Positions 1 to 8,811 of a DNA stretch of 34,964 nt are shown piece by piece. The DNA is from Planctomycetota bacterium (GTDB taxonomy: Bacteria; Planctomycetota; PUPC01; JACPCR01): assembly GCA_016179685.1 (NCBI GenBank), contig JACPCR010000113.1, positions 1 through 34,964 of the forward strand, read 5' to 3'. The first letter of the stretch is position 1. Each line of letters starts with the position of its first letter. The position numbers were made by a program, and so were the translations under genes. Below the pieces are notes generated by a model. That model had not been told where the DNA came from and searched no databases. It saw nothing but the letters and a program-made list of their open reading frames with translations.

Positions 1-943
1 CCATCTTCAACTTCTCCAGTTTCATGCCAGCCTCTTCCGTGACCAGCCGCCCGCCGGTCAGAATCGCCATGTCCTCCAGCATCGCCTTGCGGCGGTCGCC
101 GAACCCGGGCGCCTTGACCCCGCAGCAGGCCAGCGTCCCGCGAATCTTGTTGATGACCAGCAGGGCCAACGCCTCACCCTCGATCTCTTCCGCGATCACC
201 AGCAGCGGCTTCTTCGCCTTGGCGCAGCCCTCCAGCGCCGGCACCAGGTCCTTCACCGCGCTGATCTTCTTATCGTGAATGAGGATGAACGCATCCTCGA
301 GCACCGCCGACATGCTCTCCGGATCGCTGATGAAATACGGCGAGAGATATCCCTTGTCGAACTGCATCCCCTCCACGAAATCCAGCGTCGTGTCGATGCC
401 CTTGCTCTCTTCCACGGTGATCGCCCCTTCCACGCCCGTCCGCGACATGGCATCTGCGATCAACCGGCCCACCTCGGCATCACCGTTCGCCGACAGGGTA
501 GCCACCTTCGCCATCTCTTCTTTGCCTTTAACGGACCGGCTCAGCTTCTTCATCGCCTCGGTAGCCACTTTCACGCCTTGATCGATGCCGCGTTTGATGG
601 CCACCGCGTCGGCGCCCGCCGCTACGTTCCTCAATGATTCCTTGAAAATATGCTGCGCCAGAATGATGGATGTCGTCGTCCCGTCACCCGCCTCATCCGC
701 CTGTTTCTTGGCCACTTCCTTCAGCAGCGATACCGCCACGTTCTCTCTCTGGCTCTTCAACTCGATCTCTTTGGCAATCGTCGCCCCGTCCACGCTGACC
801 ATCGGCCCGCCGAACTTCTTCTCGATGAGCACGGCACGGCCCTTCGGCCCATGCGTCGTTGAAACCACCTGTGCCAGCGTATCGATACCCGCAAGCAATT
901 CCATCCGCGCCTCTTCGCCATACAGAATATCTTTCCCAGGCAT
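1..943 (-). CDS. groL: GroEL chaperonin (60 kDa), 5' part only
   Basis: This is the N-terminal 314 residues of a cytoplasmic ATP-dependent folding chaperonin; the gene runs off the left edge of the window. The start MPGKDILYGEEAR matches the usual GroEL opening. The ATP-binding signature GDGTTTS lies near residue 87, and the apical-domain words VEGMQFDKGYLSPYFISDPE and VKAPGFGDRRKAML are clear. An alternative ATG lies six bases upstream at 949. The ATG at 943 is preferred because the purine-rich AGGGGGAG then sits about 8 nt away and the first residues align better with the family. No groES lies immediately upstream and no CIRCE inverted repeat was found before the gene. It may therefore be a second, unlinked groEL paralogue (inference). 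Family assignment is very secure. Confidence 0.96.
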   Translation of the reverse strand, partial: MPGKDILYGEEARMELLAGIDTLAQVVSTTHGPKGRAVLIEKKFGGPMVSVDGATIAKEIELKSQRENVAVSLLKEVAKKQADEAGDGTTTSIILAQHIFKESLRNVAAGADAVAIKRGIDQGVKVATEAMKKLSRSVKGKEEMAKVATLSANGDAEVGRLIADAMSRTGVEGAITVEESKGIDTTLDFVEGMQFDKGYLSPYFISDPESMSAVLEDAFILIHDKKISAVKDLVPALEGCAKAKKPLLVIAEEIEGEALALLVINKIRGTLACCGVKAPGFGDRRKAMLEDMAILTGGRLVTEEAGMKLEKLKM

Positions 944-1119
944 ATCCATTCTCCCCCTGCCAAAACTGCAGCTTGAAACAATGAAGTTTTAAAATAAAAG
1001 CAACGACCATACCACCTCTAATTTTGATCCAAGCATTACTGAACGCTGGCCAAATGTGAGCATAAGTCATTTATAAACAATATGTTAACAGCTCGTGCCC
1101 GCGACCGTAAGCAACTCCC

Positions 1120-2028
1120 TCATCCTCGACGCTCGTCTTGCATTATGCCTCTTTGGCATACCTTCTCCTCCAGAAACTTGATCAAATGGCCAGCGACATC
1201 CAGGCCACTTGCCGATTCTATCCCTTGGAATCCGGGCGCGGCATTTGCTTCGAGGACCATTATACCCTTCTCCGATTCGGCCAGGTCCACCCCGGCGAAA
1301 TCCAGTCCCAACACCGTCGCCACCTGAACCGCCAGGCTGCTCTCGAAGCCACTCAACTTGGCTGGTTGGGCGCAGCCTCCCCGGTGCAGGTTGGAGCGGA
1401 ACTCGCCAGGGGGCGCCGTGCGGCGTATCGCGCCCAATGCCTGGCCGCCAAGCACCAGGACGCGAAGGTCCCGGCCGGCCGAAGCCTCAAGAAATTCCTG
1501 TACCAACACGGTGTTCTGCAGCCCCCACATGGTATCGAGAATGGACTCCACGGCTGCACGGCTCTCGGCGAGCATCACACCGATGCCCTGGGCGCCCAGG
1601 GGCAGTTTGACCACGTACCGGCCGCTGGGCCAGCCCGACGTCAACTTCCGAAACTCCCCGGAGGTCCGCACCAGCCACGTTCTAGGCAGAGGTATCTCGG
1701 CCGCGATCAGGCGCTGGAAGCTTCTCAGCTTGTCCCGCGCCGTCTCGATCGCCGCCGCAGAGTTGACTGCCGGGATGCCCGCTTGTTCCATGGCTCGAAC
1801 CACCGCCAGCCCGTGCTCGCCGACGGTGGGACCGAAACGCGGCAGAGCGACGCTGCCGCCGGTGAATGGCTCGCCCCGGCAGTACAGAAGCGTCCCCGAG
1901 CAGGAAAACTCGATCTGAAAATCATGCGGGTCTTCCACGGACCACTGGTGACCGCGGGCTTCGGCAGCCGCCCGGAGTCGCCGAGTCGAATGCAGATCAC
2001 TCTTCCGAGAAAGCGAGATGATCTTCAT
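1120..2028 (-). CDS. RimK-family ATP-grasp ligase
   Basis: This is a predicted ATP-dependent amino-acid ligase of the RimK/LysX group, which adds glutamate or related amino acids to a protein, peptide or small-molecule carboxylate. The 302-residue product begins MKIISLSRKSDL, the typical RimK beta strand. It carries the ATP-grasp lysine region (RYVVKLPLGAQGIGV), the GRDLRVLVLGG strand, SNLHRGG, and the metal-binding end VLEANAAPGFQGIE. A longer reading frame begins at 2058, but its first ten residues look unlike the family, so the inner ATG at 2028 was chosen; no strong ribosome site supports either start. The gene stands alone, divergent from the FAD enzyme to its right. The substrate cannot be told from sequence; ribosomal protein S6 modification, cofactor F420 tailing and peptide synthesis are all known roles in this family. 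Confidence 0.88.
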   Translation of the reverse strand: MKIISLSRKSDLHSTRRLRAAAEARGHQWSVEDPHDFQIEFSCSGTLLYCRGEPFTGGSVALPRFGPTVGEHGLAVVRAMEQAGIPAVNSAAAIETARDKLRSFQRLIAAEIPLPRTWLVRTSGEFRKLTSGWPSGRYVVKLPLGAQGIGVMLAESRAAVESILDTMWGLQNTVLVQEFLEASAGRDLRVLVLGGQALGAIRRTAPPGEFRSNLHRGGCAQPAKLSGFESSLAVQVATVLGLDFAGVDLAESEKGIMVLEANAAPGFQGIESASGLDVAGHLIKFLEEKVCQRGIMQDERRG

Positions 2029-2231
2029 GCGGACGGTATTATGCGCTTGGCGCGCCAAACTTGAAAGGACTTCTTGAGTTTCACGGGTACCTTCGAAAGG
2101 CTTCCGTTCCCCCGCCAGGCGGGGCGCTCCAAGAAACGCCCAATCCGTTGCCCCAGTCCCCGCACCTCTTTAGAATTCTATACCTTGGTTCTTCCATCGT
2201 CCGGAATCCCCTTCGAGCCCCCTCCCATTCC

Positions 2232-3470
2232 ATGGACTCCGCCCGGCACGACGTGATCGTCATCGGCGGCGGCCCTTCTGGAAGCACCGCCGCCACCCTG
2301 CTGGCCCAGAAAGGTTACAGGGTCCTTCTGCTCGAGAAGGAACGCTTTCCTCGATTCTGCATCGGCGAATCTCTGATGCCGGAGACCTACTGGCCCCTGC
2401 GCCGGCTCGGCCTGCTGCCGAAGCTCCGGGCCAGCCATTTCCCACGCAAGTACAGCGTTCAGTTCGTTTCCGCATCGGGCCGGGAATCCCAGCCGTTCTA
2501 CTTCTTCCAAACGAATCCGCACGAAAGCTCGGTCACGTGGCAGGTCCTGAGGGCGGAATTCGATCTCCTGCTGGTGGAGAATGCCGCCGAACACGGAGTA
2601 GAAGTCCGGCAGGAAACTCTCGTCACGGAAGTTCTTTTCGAGGGCGGCCGCGCCTGCGGCGTCCGCATGAGCGGCAAAGGCGGCGGCGAGGAGGTCGCCG
2701 ATGCACGAGTGATCATCGATGCGACCGGCCGGAGCGCGCTTCTTGCCCGGCGTCTGGACCTTCGGCGGCCGGACCCTCACCTGAAAAAGGCCGCGGTTTT
2801 TGCCCATTACGAAAACGCCGTCCGCGACACGGGCATCGACGAAGGGGCGACCCTCGTGCTCTATACGCGGGACAACCTCGGATGGTTCTGGTACATCCCC
2901 CTGCCCCGCAACGTCGTCAGCGTGGGTGTCGTCTCCTCCCCTTCCACCCTGTTCGAAGGTCGGCCCGGCGATCCGGCCAGCGTCCTGGAGGCTGAGGTCG
3001 AGCTCTGCCCCGCCGTGTGCGCGCGGCTCGCTCCGGCCCGGCGCATCTCGCCCGTCCACGTCCTCAGCGATTTCTCCTTCCGAACACGCCGGTGGGCCGG
3101 AAACGGATGGGTCCTTATCGGCGATTCCTTCGGCTTTCTCGACCCCATCTATTCCTCCGGTGTGCTCCTGGCGCTGAAGTCCGGAGAATTTGCCGCGGAC
3201 TCCGTTGACGAGGCCATTCAGGCTGCCGACCTCTCGGCTGACCGGCTGGGAGCGTTCGGCCCCAAACTCTCCGCCGGGATCGAGGCCATCCGCAAGCTCG
3301 TCTATGCCTTCTACACGCCGACGTTCAGTTTCGGCCAGTTTGTCAAGAAGCACCCGGACCAGAGGAAGAACCTCGTGGACATTCTCGTTGGAGACGTGTT
3401 CAAGGAGGAGGTGCACGGAATCTTCGAGCTCATGGGCCAGTACTGCGATCTGCCGAAACCCCTCGAGTAG
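2232..3470 (+). CDS. FAD-dependent oxidoreductase of the flavin-halogenase / geranylgeranyl-reductase type
   Basis: The 412-residue protein has an N-terminal Rossmann motif (VIVIGGGPSGSTA, residues 8-20) and the family words RFPRFCIGESLMP and TWQVLRAEFD. GDSFGFLDPIYSSGV near residues 297-311 contains the F-x-P-x-S-x-G pattern of flavin-dependent halogenases (F302). The WxWxIP motif associated with these enzymes is present as WFWYIP at residues 218-223. K73, in HFPRKYSVQF, lies about where the catalytic lysine of known halogenases lies. The reading frame is open back to 2061, but that stretch has no family similarity; the ATG at 2232 starts just before the Rossmann strand. The family also includes non-halogenating oxidoreductases, so the substrate and even the halogenating activity are unproven. 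No flavin reductase or biosynthetic cluster lies beside it. Confidence 0.85.
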   Translation: MDSARHDVIVIGGGPSGSTAATLLAQKGYRVLLLEKERFPRFCIGESLMPETYWPLRRLGLLPKLRASHFPRKYSVQFVSASGRESQPFYFFQTNPHESSVTWQVLRAEFDLLLVENAAEHGVEVRQETLVTEVLFEGGRACGVRMSGKGGGEEVADARVIIDATGRSALLARRLDLRRPDPHLKKAAVFAHYENAVRDTGIDEGATLVLYTRDNLGWFWYIPLPRNVVSVGVVSSPSTLFEGRPGDPASVLEAEVELCPAVCARLAPARRISPVHVLSDFSFRTRRWAGNGWVLIGDSFGFLDPIYSSGVLLALKSGEFAADSVDEAIQAADLSADRLGAFGPKLSAGIEAIRKLVYAFYTPTFSFGQFVKKHPDQRKNLVDILVGDVFKEEVHGIFELMGQYCDLPKPLE

Positions 3471-3523
3471 GCGGGTAATACCCCCCCAACCCATCAGGGC
3501 TCGGAAGGGTGTCGGGATACTCA

Positions 3524-3567
3524 TAGACGAGCTCGCCAGTGCGGATGCACTGGCGAGCTCGTCTACT
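3524..3567. repeat. Palindromic repeat, family A copy 1
   Basis: Two perfect 18-base arms (3525-3542 and 3547-3564, AGACGAGCTCGCCAGTGC and its complement) flank the loop GGAT. The element lies between two convergent genes. A diverged copy is found at 21577-21619, sharing the TAGACGAG start, the central GCGGATGCACT and the CTACT end. It may act as a bidirectional transcription barrier, but no T-run follows. Confidence 0.8.
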
Positions 3568-3587
3568 GGCCCAAAAAGACGACAAGG

Positions 3588-3616
3588 TAGAGGGTGACTC
3601 GTAGGCTCACCCTCTA
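3588..3616. terminator. Hairpin between convergent genes, possible terminator
   Basis: There are perfect 10-base arms TAGAGGGTGA (3588-3597) and TCACCCTCTA (3607-3616) with a 9-base loop. The hairpin lies between the 3' ends of the FAD enzyme and the LysM coiled-coil gene, so it could stop transcription from both sides. The lack of a T-run makes the terminator role uncertain. Confidence 0.45.
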
Positions 3617-3702
3617 CCCTGTGTGTGGGGGGCGGGAAAACTGCGCCTGGGACATGGCGCAGAGGTGGGATAGCGCCCTGGGACGAGGCGCTGAAACGAA
3701 GC

Positions 3703-6306
3703 CTATCGCCGCGACCTAGGCTTCGCGATATTCAGGTCGATCTGAGCGCCCGGCTTCAGCCTGGCGACATCACGCGGCTGCAAATGATTGGCCTTGGCAA
3801 CCTCTTTCCAGAGTGTTGCATCCCCGAGTTCTTTCTTGCAGATCGTCCAGAGACTCTCCCCCTTTTTCACCGTGTAGAACTTCGGGCTGGCCTCGGACTC
3901 GATCTCTTCCGATTCGACGCCGAGGCCATGAGCAGCCATCGATCCTTCCAGAGAGTCCGGGACGATCTCCGGCTCGGCCGGCGGGGGCGGCGTACCGCTG
4001 CTGGTCGCCGGCGATTCGGGCTGCGGGGCTTCGCTGGCTGGCATCGCATCGCCCGGCCCGGAGGTGGCCATGATCGAGCCGCCGGCCGGGGCAACGGCGT
4101 CCGTCGCCGCCTCCTCGATGGCCAGTCCCGGTCCGGCCGAATCGAGGCTGGGAGCGGGGCTCTTCGCAAAATAGAGAAGACCTGCCGCCAGAAGTACCGT
4201 CCCGGCGTGAGCCAGGATCGAGAACTTCCGGAAGCGATGGGACTGGCGGCGCTCATCCTGCCGGCCCGATCGCGTCTCGCTCAGTTCCCGGTGAATCCGA
4301 TCCAGTTTCATGGTCTTCTCTTCGACCAGAGTCTGCTGGTCGGCCAGCCGATCCTCGTATTCACGAATCGTGCCCTGGGCGGAGGCGAGGGACTTGGCCA
4401 GTTTCTGCACCTCGCCTTCCAGTCGGCTGCGCTCCGTTCGCACGGCGCTCAGATCGGCCGCGAGGGCGTCGCGCTCCCGAACGAGCTGGTCCCTCCTCGC
4501 CGCGACCGCCGGCAACTCGACTTCCGCGAGCCTCGTTATCTCGGCCTTCTGCTGAGCCGCCAGGCTCTCGAGGGATTCCTGGCGACCCTGGAGGAGGCGC
4601 AGGTCCTCCTCGAGCGCCTGCTGGGCCGCGAGGGCCTCGGCCAGGGCACTCTCCTTCCGTGCCCGCTCCACCGCCTGGGCATCGATGGCATCACGAAGAG
4701 CGGCGATCTCCTGCGCATGGGACGCTTCGGCATCCTCGCTCTCCGCTTCGGCCCTCCGGACCGCCGCGAGAGCCTCGTCCAAGCTGCCCTGAAGCCGAAC
4801 GATGTCTTCCGCCCGGCGCTGCTCCTGGATGGCCAGTTCCCCGAGGCGCGCGCGCTCCGCCGTCAGCAGCACCTCGGACTCCTGGATTTCCAGCCGGGCC
4901 TGCTCCAGGCCGGCGTTCGTCTCCGAGAGCGAATGGGCCAGGATGTCCACCCGCTGGCACGCGGAATCCAACTCGCCCTGGACCGACGCGGCGCGGCCGC
5001 TGGCCTCCTCGACCTGCCGCTCCAGCTCGGCGAGCCGCACACGCTTCTGCTCGATCTCCGCCTCGCGGCCACCGGCCTCGGCGAGAAGGGCCTCGATGCG
5101 GCTCTCACGCTCCAGGACCTCTCCCCCTTTCTGCTGGATTTCCTCGCCCAACAACACCACCCGGGCTTGAAGCTCCTGGTTGGACGATTCGGTTTCCCGC
5201 AGGGATGCCTGGAGCTGCTCGATCTGGCCCCGGGCGTTTTCCAAAGCCGCCGTCCGATCGGAAAGCTCCCGCTGCGTCTGCAAGTTATGCTCGACCAGCT
5301 CCCGGATGGCGTTCTCCTCCTGGCTCAGGGTCGAGCGGAGCTGGCTGATCGCATTCCGGGCGGACTCCCATTCCGCGCTGACGCCCTCGAGGGCCCGGAC
5401 GCGTTCCTCGCTTGCGGCCAGCTTGGACGCGGCCTGCCGCGCCTCCTCCTCCAACTCCGCGATGCGGGAAGTCGTCACTTCCATCCATTCCTGGTGGATG
5501 CGGCTCAACTCCTCATTCTTCCCGCGAAAGTCCTGCTCGATCCGGCGGCCCTCCTCGCGCTCGCGGCCAAGCTCTGCAGCGAGCTCCACACGCTGCTGCT
5601 CCGCCTCGGCCTGCGCCGACCTCAACTCGGTGGCCAATCGGACGATCTCGGCCTGGGCGGACGACAGGAATCCATTCAGCTCCCGATTCTCGCCGCCCTG
5701 GGCTTCCAGTCGCTTCTCCAGGTCATCCGTCCGACGCCGGAAATGTTCCGCTTCGGCCTGCACGCCTTCCAGGGACCGAATCCGCTCCTCGGAGCCCGCT
5801 ATGGAGGCCTGCAAGTCCTCCATCAAGCCCTTCATCTCGCCGTACTGCCGATCGTAGTCCCGAACCATCGCTTCCCGCGAATCCAGCAGCTCTTTCTCCG
5901 CCTCGCGCAGCCCGCGAATCGTCGCCTGCAAGACTCCGATCTGTTCCTCGAGAATGGACATTTCACCCCGAAGCCTCTCCAACTCCTCATGATGCCGCGT
6001 CTCCAACTCCACCCTCTGCTTCTCGAATCGCTCGCTCTGCTCCACCTGCCGGTGCTCCAGCACCTCGGCCAGACGCTTGAGTTGATCGACCTCGCGTTCT
6101 CGGGAGGTCATCTCCGAGGAACAATACGCCAGCTCTGATTCCCGTTCCTTCAAGAGCCCCGAGACCTGCTCTTTTTCCTTCCGCGCCTCCTCCAAGCGCG
6201 CTTCAAAATCCTGGACATCCGCCAAGCGCTGCTCCTTTTCCCGGACCTGCTCTTCAAGCTCCGATATCTTTTCCCGGAATTCTGTTTCGGCCAGTTCGTC
6301 AAACAT
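3703..6306 (-). CDS. Membrane-anchored coiled-coil protein with C-terminal LysM domain
   Basis: This is an 867-residue protein of unknown specific role. About residues 1-690 are almost unbroken Glu/Arg/Gln/Ala/Leu heptads (for example EFREKISELEEQVREKEQ), predicting a very long coiled coil. One membrane span follows at about 694-715 (ILAHAGTVLLAAGLLYFA). A Pro/Ala/Glu-rich linker covers about 716-808, and a LysM peptidoglycan-binding domain ends the protein (YTVKKGESLWTICKKELGD, about 809-867). There is no N-terminal signal, so the coiled coil should lie in the cytoplasm and LysM outside the membrane, giving a wall-to-cytoplasm tether (inference). The ATG at 6306 is preceded by AGGAGA at 7-8 nt, so it is preferred over the longer open frame from 6477. 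A strong promoter lies at 6651-6678. SMC-like or polar-scaffold roles are possible, but no ATPase domain is visible. Confidence 0.85.
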   Translation of the reverse strand: MFDELAETEFREKISELEEQVREKEQRLADVQDFEARLEEARKEKEQVSGLLKERESELAYCSSEMTSREREVDQLKRLAEVLEHRQVEQSERFEKQRVELETRHHEELERLRGEMSILEEQIGVLQATIRGLREAEKELLDSREAMVRDYDRQYGEMKGLMEDLQASIAGSEERIRSLEGVQAEAEHFRRRTDDLEKRLEAQGGENRELNGFLSSAQAEIVRLATELRSAQAEAEQQRVELAAELGREREEGRRIEQDFRGKNEELSRIHQEWMEVTTSRIAELEEEARQAASKLAASEERVRALEGVSAEWESARNAISQLRSTLSQEENAIRELVEHNLQTQRELSDRTAALENARGQIEQLQASLRETESSNQELQARVVLLGEEIQQKGGEVLERESRIEALLAEAGGREAEIEQKRVRLAELERQVEEASGRAASVQGELDSACQRVDILAHSLSETNAGLEQARLEIQESEVLLTAERARLGELAIQEQRRAEDIVRLQGSLDEALAAVRRAEAESEDAEASHAQEIAALRDAIDAQAVERARKESALAEALAAQQALEEDLRLLQGRQESLESLAAQQKAEITRLAEVELPAVAARRDQLVRERDALAADLSAVRTERSRLEGEVQKLAKSLASAQGTIREYEDRLADQQTLVEEKTMKLDRIHRELSETRSGRQDERRQSHRFRKFSILAHAGTVLLAAGLLYFAKSPAPSLDSAGPGLAIEEAATDAVAPAGGSIMATSGPGDAMPASEAPQPESPATSSGTPPPPAEPEIVPDSLEGSMAAHGLGVESEEIESEASPKFYTVKKGESLWTICKKELGDATLWKEVAKANHLQPRDVARLKPGAQIDLNIAKPRSRR

Positions 6307-6711
6307 GGAAGATTCTCCTGTCGTATTGCACCGCTTCGGGTAGCGACGGAAATGGCTGGGACGCGGGCTGAGGGCCGACACGCATCCATTTCCTCCCCAG
6401 GGTCCCTCCCCTGGGGACAAATCTGGGAGAAACGCCGCCCGCCGAGGAAGGGCGTCTTGGCCAGCAGTCCTTCCCATCGTCGGGACAAGTCCGGGGGACG
6501 CTGGCGCTCCCAGGAACGGCCGCGACGCCCGTGGACGGGCAGCGCGTTAGGTCGTACCACAAAAAGTGAAAGGGACCGCGCGGCAAGAAGGACCGGCGAT
6601 CGAGCGGGAAAGACCCGCCTGAGGCAGGAGGCTAGGGAAAGGTGACTATGATTAAATGCATCGCCTGTAACATGTCAAGAAAAAAATCCAAAAAATCCGC
6701 ATCGGCGATTC
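6307..6711. other. 405-bp intergenic region with leader of the LysM gene
   Basis: No credible gene is seen here. The right side carries a minus-strand promoter (6651-6678), which implies a leader of roughly 340 nt before the LysM coiled-coil gene. A small hairpin GCGGG/CCCGC lies at 6604-6618. The middle contains GC-rich, partly self-similar sequence (the words GGACAAGTCC and GCGCTCCCAGGAAC) resembling degenerate repeat. Two T-runs on the minus strand just below the end of glyS (about 6679-6697) may help end the gly operon, but no strong stem precedes them. Confidence 0.5.
6651..6678 (-). promoter_or_regulatory. Sigma70-type promoter upstream of the LysM coiled-coil gene
   Basis: On the minus strand a perfect -35 TTGACA (6673-6678) is separated by 16 nt from TTTAAT (6651-6656), which matches 5 of 6 consensus -10 bases. 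It points toward the LysM gene, whose start codon is at 6306. Confidence 0.65.
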
Positions 6712-8811
6712 TCAGCTTGGCGGCGCCTGCCCGCCCAGAACGACCTGAACAAGGTTCGCCACGCGGTCCGCGAAAAGACGATGCACGGCCCGCATGAGCT
6801 TCAGCCGGTTCTGGCGCACGCCGGCGTCCTCGACGTTGACGAAGACCTTATCGAAGAAATCGTGGACGGTCTGCGCGAAGACCCGGTGGTAGAGACGGGC
6901 ACCCGAGCGGTAATCTCCGGCCCGGAACAACTTCTCGATCTCGGCGCCATGGCGCTGATAGACTTCGAAGACGCGGCGCTCCGGCTGCTCTCTGAGCAAC
7001 CCCTCTTCCGGCTCGCCTGCGATGGCCGCACCCCGGGCAATCTTGCACGTGCGTTCCACCACCTCGACGAGTGCAGGCCACTCCGGCTCGGCCGAAAGAG
7101 CCGTGACGGCATCGAGACGGGCCCAGAAATCAAGCAGATCGTCGAATCCCGCAGCCAGCACCGCATGGACCAGGTCATAGCGGTAGCCCGCATCCAGGCT
7201 GAAATGGTAGAGTCGATCCCGGATGAAATTCCGGATTTCGACCAGCAGGTCCGCACGGGCACCCAGGCTCTCGGGCAACAGAGCCAGTTCGTGCTGGAAG
7301 AGTGGGGTCAGGGCGAGCGAGAGCTTCTTTTCCAGCACGATCCGGATGATGCCCAGGGTCTGGCGGCGCAGGCCATAGGGGTCCTGGCTGGCTGTCGGCG
7401 CCAGTCCCGCGGCGAAACAGGCGCCGATCGTGTCCACCTTCTCCGCCAGGGCGAGCAGCGTGCCGAGCGCACTCTCAGGCAGGTTGCCCCCGGCCTGCCG
7501 CGGCCGATAGTGCTCCTCGATGGCCTGGGCGACCTCGGTCGGCTCGCCGTCTGCCGTGGCGTATTCCCGGCCCATCACTCCCTGCAGCGCCGGAAATTCG
7601 TACACCATCTGCGTGAGCAGGTCCGCTTTGCACAGCCAGGCCGCGCGGCCGAGCTTCTCCAGCTCGGCCGCCGGAAGGCCCTGAGAACGCCCCAGGCACG
7701 CCGCCATCGCTGCAATGCGGCCCGCCCGATCATGGTAGCTCCCCAGCTTCTCCTGGTAGAGCACTGACTTCAGCCCCTCCACCCGATCGGCCAAGCGCGT
7801 CTTCCGGTCCTCCTCCCAGAAAAAACGTGCGTCCGCCAGGCGGGCCCGCAACACCCTCTCGTTCCCCGCCCGAATGCGACCCCGGGGGTCCCCCTCGCGG
7901 TTGCTGATCACGATGAATCGGTTCACCAGCCGCCCGCCGCGATCGTGCACCGGGAAGTACCGCTGGTGTTCCATCATCGCCGCCTCCACCACCTCGCCCG
8001 GCACCCGCAGAAACTCCTCCGAGAATCCGCCCTCGATCGCCTGCGGCCACTCCACCAGGTTCGTCACCTCCTCGAGCAGGGCCGGCTGCCCGTGTCCCAC
8101 ACCATATTTCGCCAGCAATCCCTCGAGCTGCCCCTCGATGATCGACCGGCGCTCGCCGGGATCGACGATCACCTTCCGCTCCCGAAGCCGTTCCCGATAC
8201 GCATCGAACTCGGCCGACTCGAGGGAAAGGGGGCCCGGAGACAGGAAGGGGTGTCCCAGGACTTCTCGGCCGGAGCGGATGCCCCAGCTCTCGAAGGGGA
8301 TGACCTTCGGCCCGAAGAGGGCAGCGATGGTCCGCACGGGCCGGACGAAGCGCTGAGAAGGGTCGCGCCAGGTCATCGATTTCGTAAAGGGCAATCGGGC
8401 GATGACGGCAGGGAGGACCTCGCTGAGAATCTCGTGTGCGTCGCGTCCCTCGATGCGGCGCACGGCGAAGCAGTACTCGCCCCGCGCTGTATTCCGGAAC
8501 TGGATTTCAGACACCGGAACACCCTGCTTTCGGGCAAATCCCTCGGCGACCCGCGTCGGCCTGCCCTCCGCGTCGAAAGCTGCAGATTTCGGCGGGCCGG
8601 AGTGCTCCTGCACCGTCCCAGGCTGAACCTCCGGAATGCCCGCGGCGTGAAGGACCAGGCGGCGCGGCGTGGCGGCCACTCGCCAGGAGGCCGCGGGCAG
8701 CCGCTGCGCCGCCAAAACAGCCTCCGTCTCCTTCCGCCAGGCCGCCAGGGCCGGAGCGATGGCGTCGGCCGGCATCTCCTCCGTTCCCAACTCCACCAGC
8801 AGGTCAGGCAC
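6712..8811 (-). CDS. glyS: Glycyl-tRNA synthetase beta subunit
   Basis: This is the beta chain of the bacterial alpha2-beta2 glycyl-tRNA synthetase, which charges tRNA-Gly in the cytoplasm and holds the tRNA-binding and HD-like domains. The 699-residue length is normal for the family (about 690). The opening PDLLVELGTEEMPADAI, the words PFTKSMTW and VRPVRTIAALFG, VVEAAMMEHQRYFPV, and the C-terminal anticodon-binding region (FDKVFVNVEDAGVRQNRLKL) are typical. The start is taken as the GTG at 8811, preceded by GGGAGGGG about 6 nt away. It overlaps the glyQ stop codon by 8 nt (GTGCCTGA), implying translational coupling. An upstream ATG at 8853 inside glyQ would add 14 residues that lack family similarity. 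Confidence 0.96.
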   Translation of the reverse strand: MPDLLVELGTEEMPADAIAPALAAWRKETEAVLAAQRLPAASWRVAATPRRLVLHAAGIPEVQPGTVQEHSGPPKSAAFDAEGRPTRVAEGFARKQGVPVSEIQFRNTARGEYCFAVRRIEGRDAHEILSEVLPAVIARLPFTKSMTWRDPSQRFVRPVRTIAALFGPKVIPFESWGIRSGREVLGHPFLSPGPLSLESAEFDAYRERLRERKVIVDPGERRSIIEGQLEGLLAKYGVGHGQPALLEEVTNLVEWPQAIEGGFSEEFLRVPGEVVEAAMMEHQRYFPVHDRGGRLVNRFIVISNREGDPRGRIRAGNERVLRARLADARFFWEEDRKTRLADRVEGLKSVLYQEKLGSYHDRAGRIAAMAACLGRSQGLPAAELEKLGRAAWLCKADLLTQMVYEFPALQGVMGREYATADGEPTEVAQAIEEHYRPRQAGGNLPESALGTLLALAEKVDTIGACFAAGLAPTASQDPYGLRRQTLGIIRIVLEKKLSLALTPLFQHELALLPESLGARADLLVEIRNFIRDRLYHFSLDAGYRYDLVHAVLAAGFDDLLDFWARLDAVTALSAEPEWPALVEVVERTCKIARGAAIAGEPEEGLLREQPERRVFEVYQRHGAEIEKLFRAGDYRSGARLYHRVFAQTVHDFFDKVFVNVEDAGVRQNRLKLMRAVHRLFADRVANLVQVVLGGQAPPS

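Noticed and set aside
950..1119. CIRCE or heat-shock promoter upstream of groEL
   Set aside because: No TTAGCACTC-N9-GAGTGCTAA-like inverted repeat is present; only weak AT-rich promoter-like words were seen.
3625..6138. 837-codon plus-strand open frame opposite the LysM coiled-coil gene
   Set aside because: It is the antisense of a GC-rich Glu/Leu/Arg heptad gene, which creates long open complementary frames. The product is Leu/Arg/Gly-rich with no domain.
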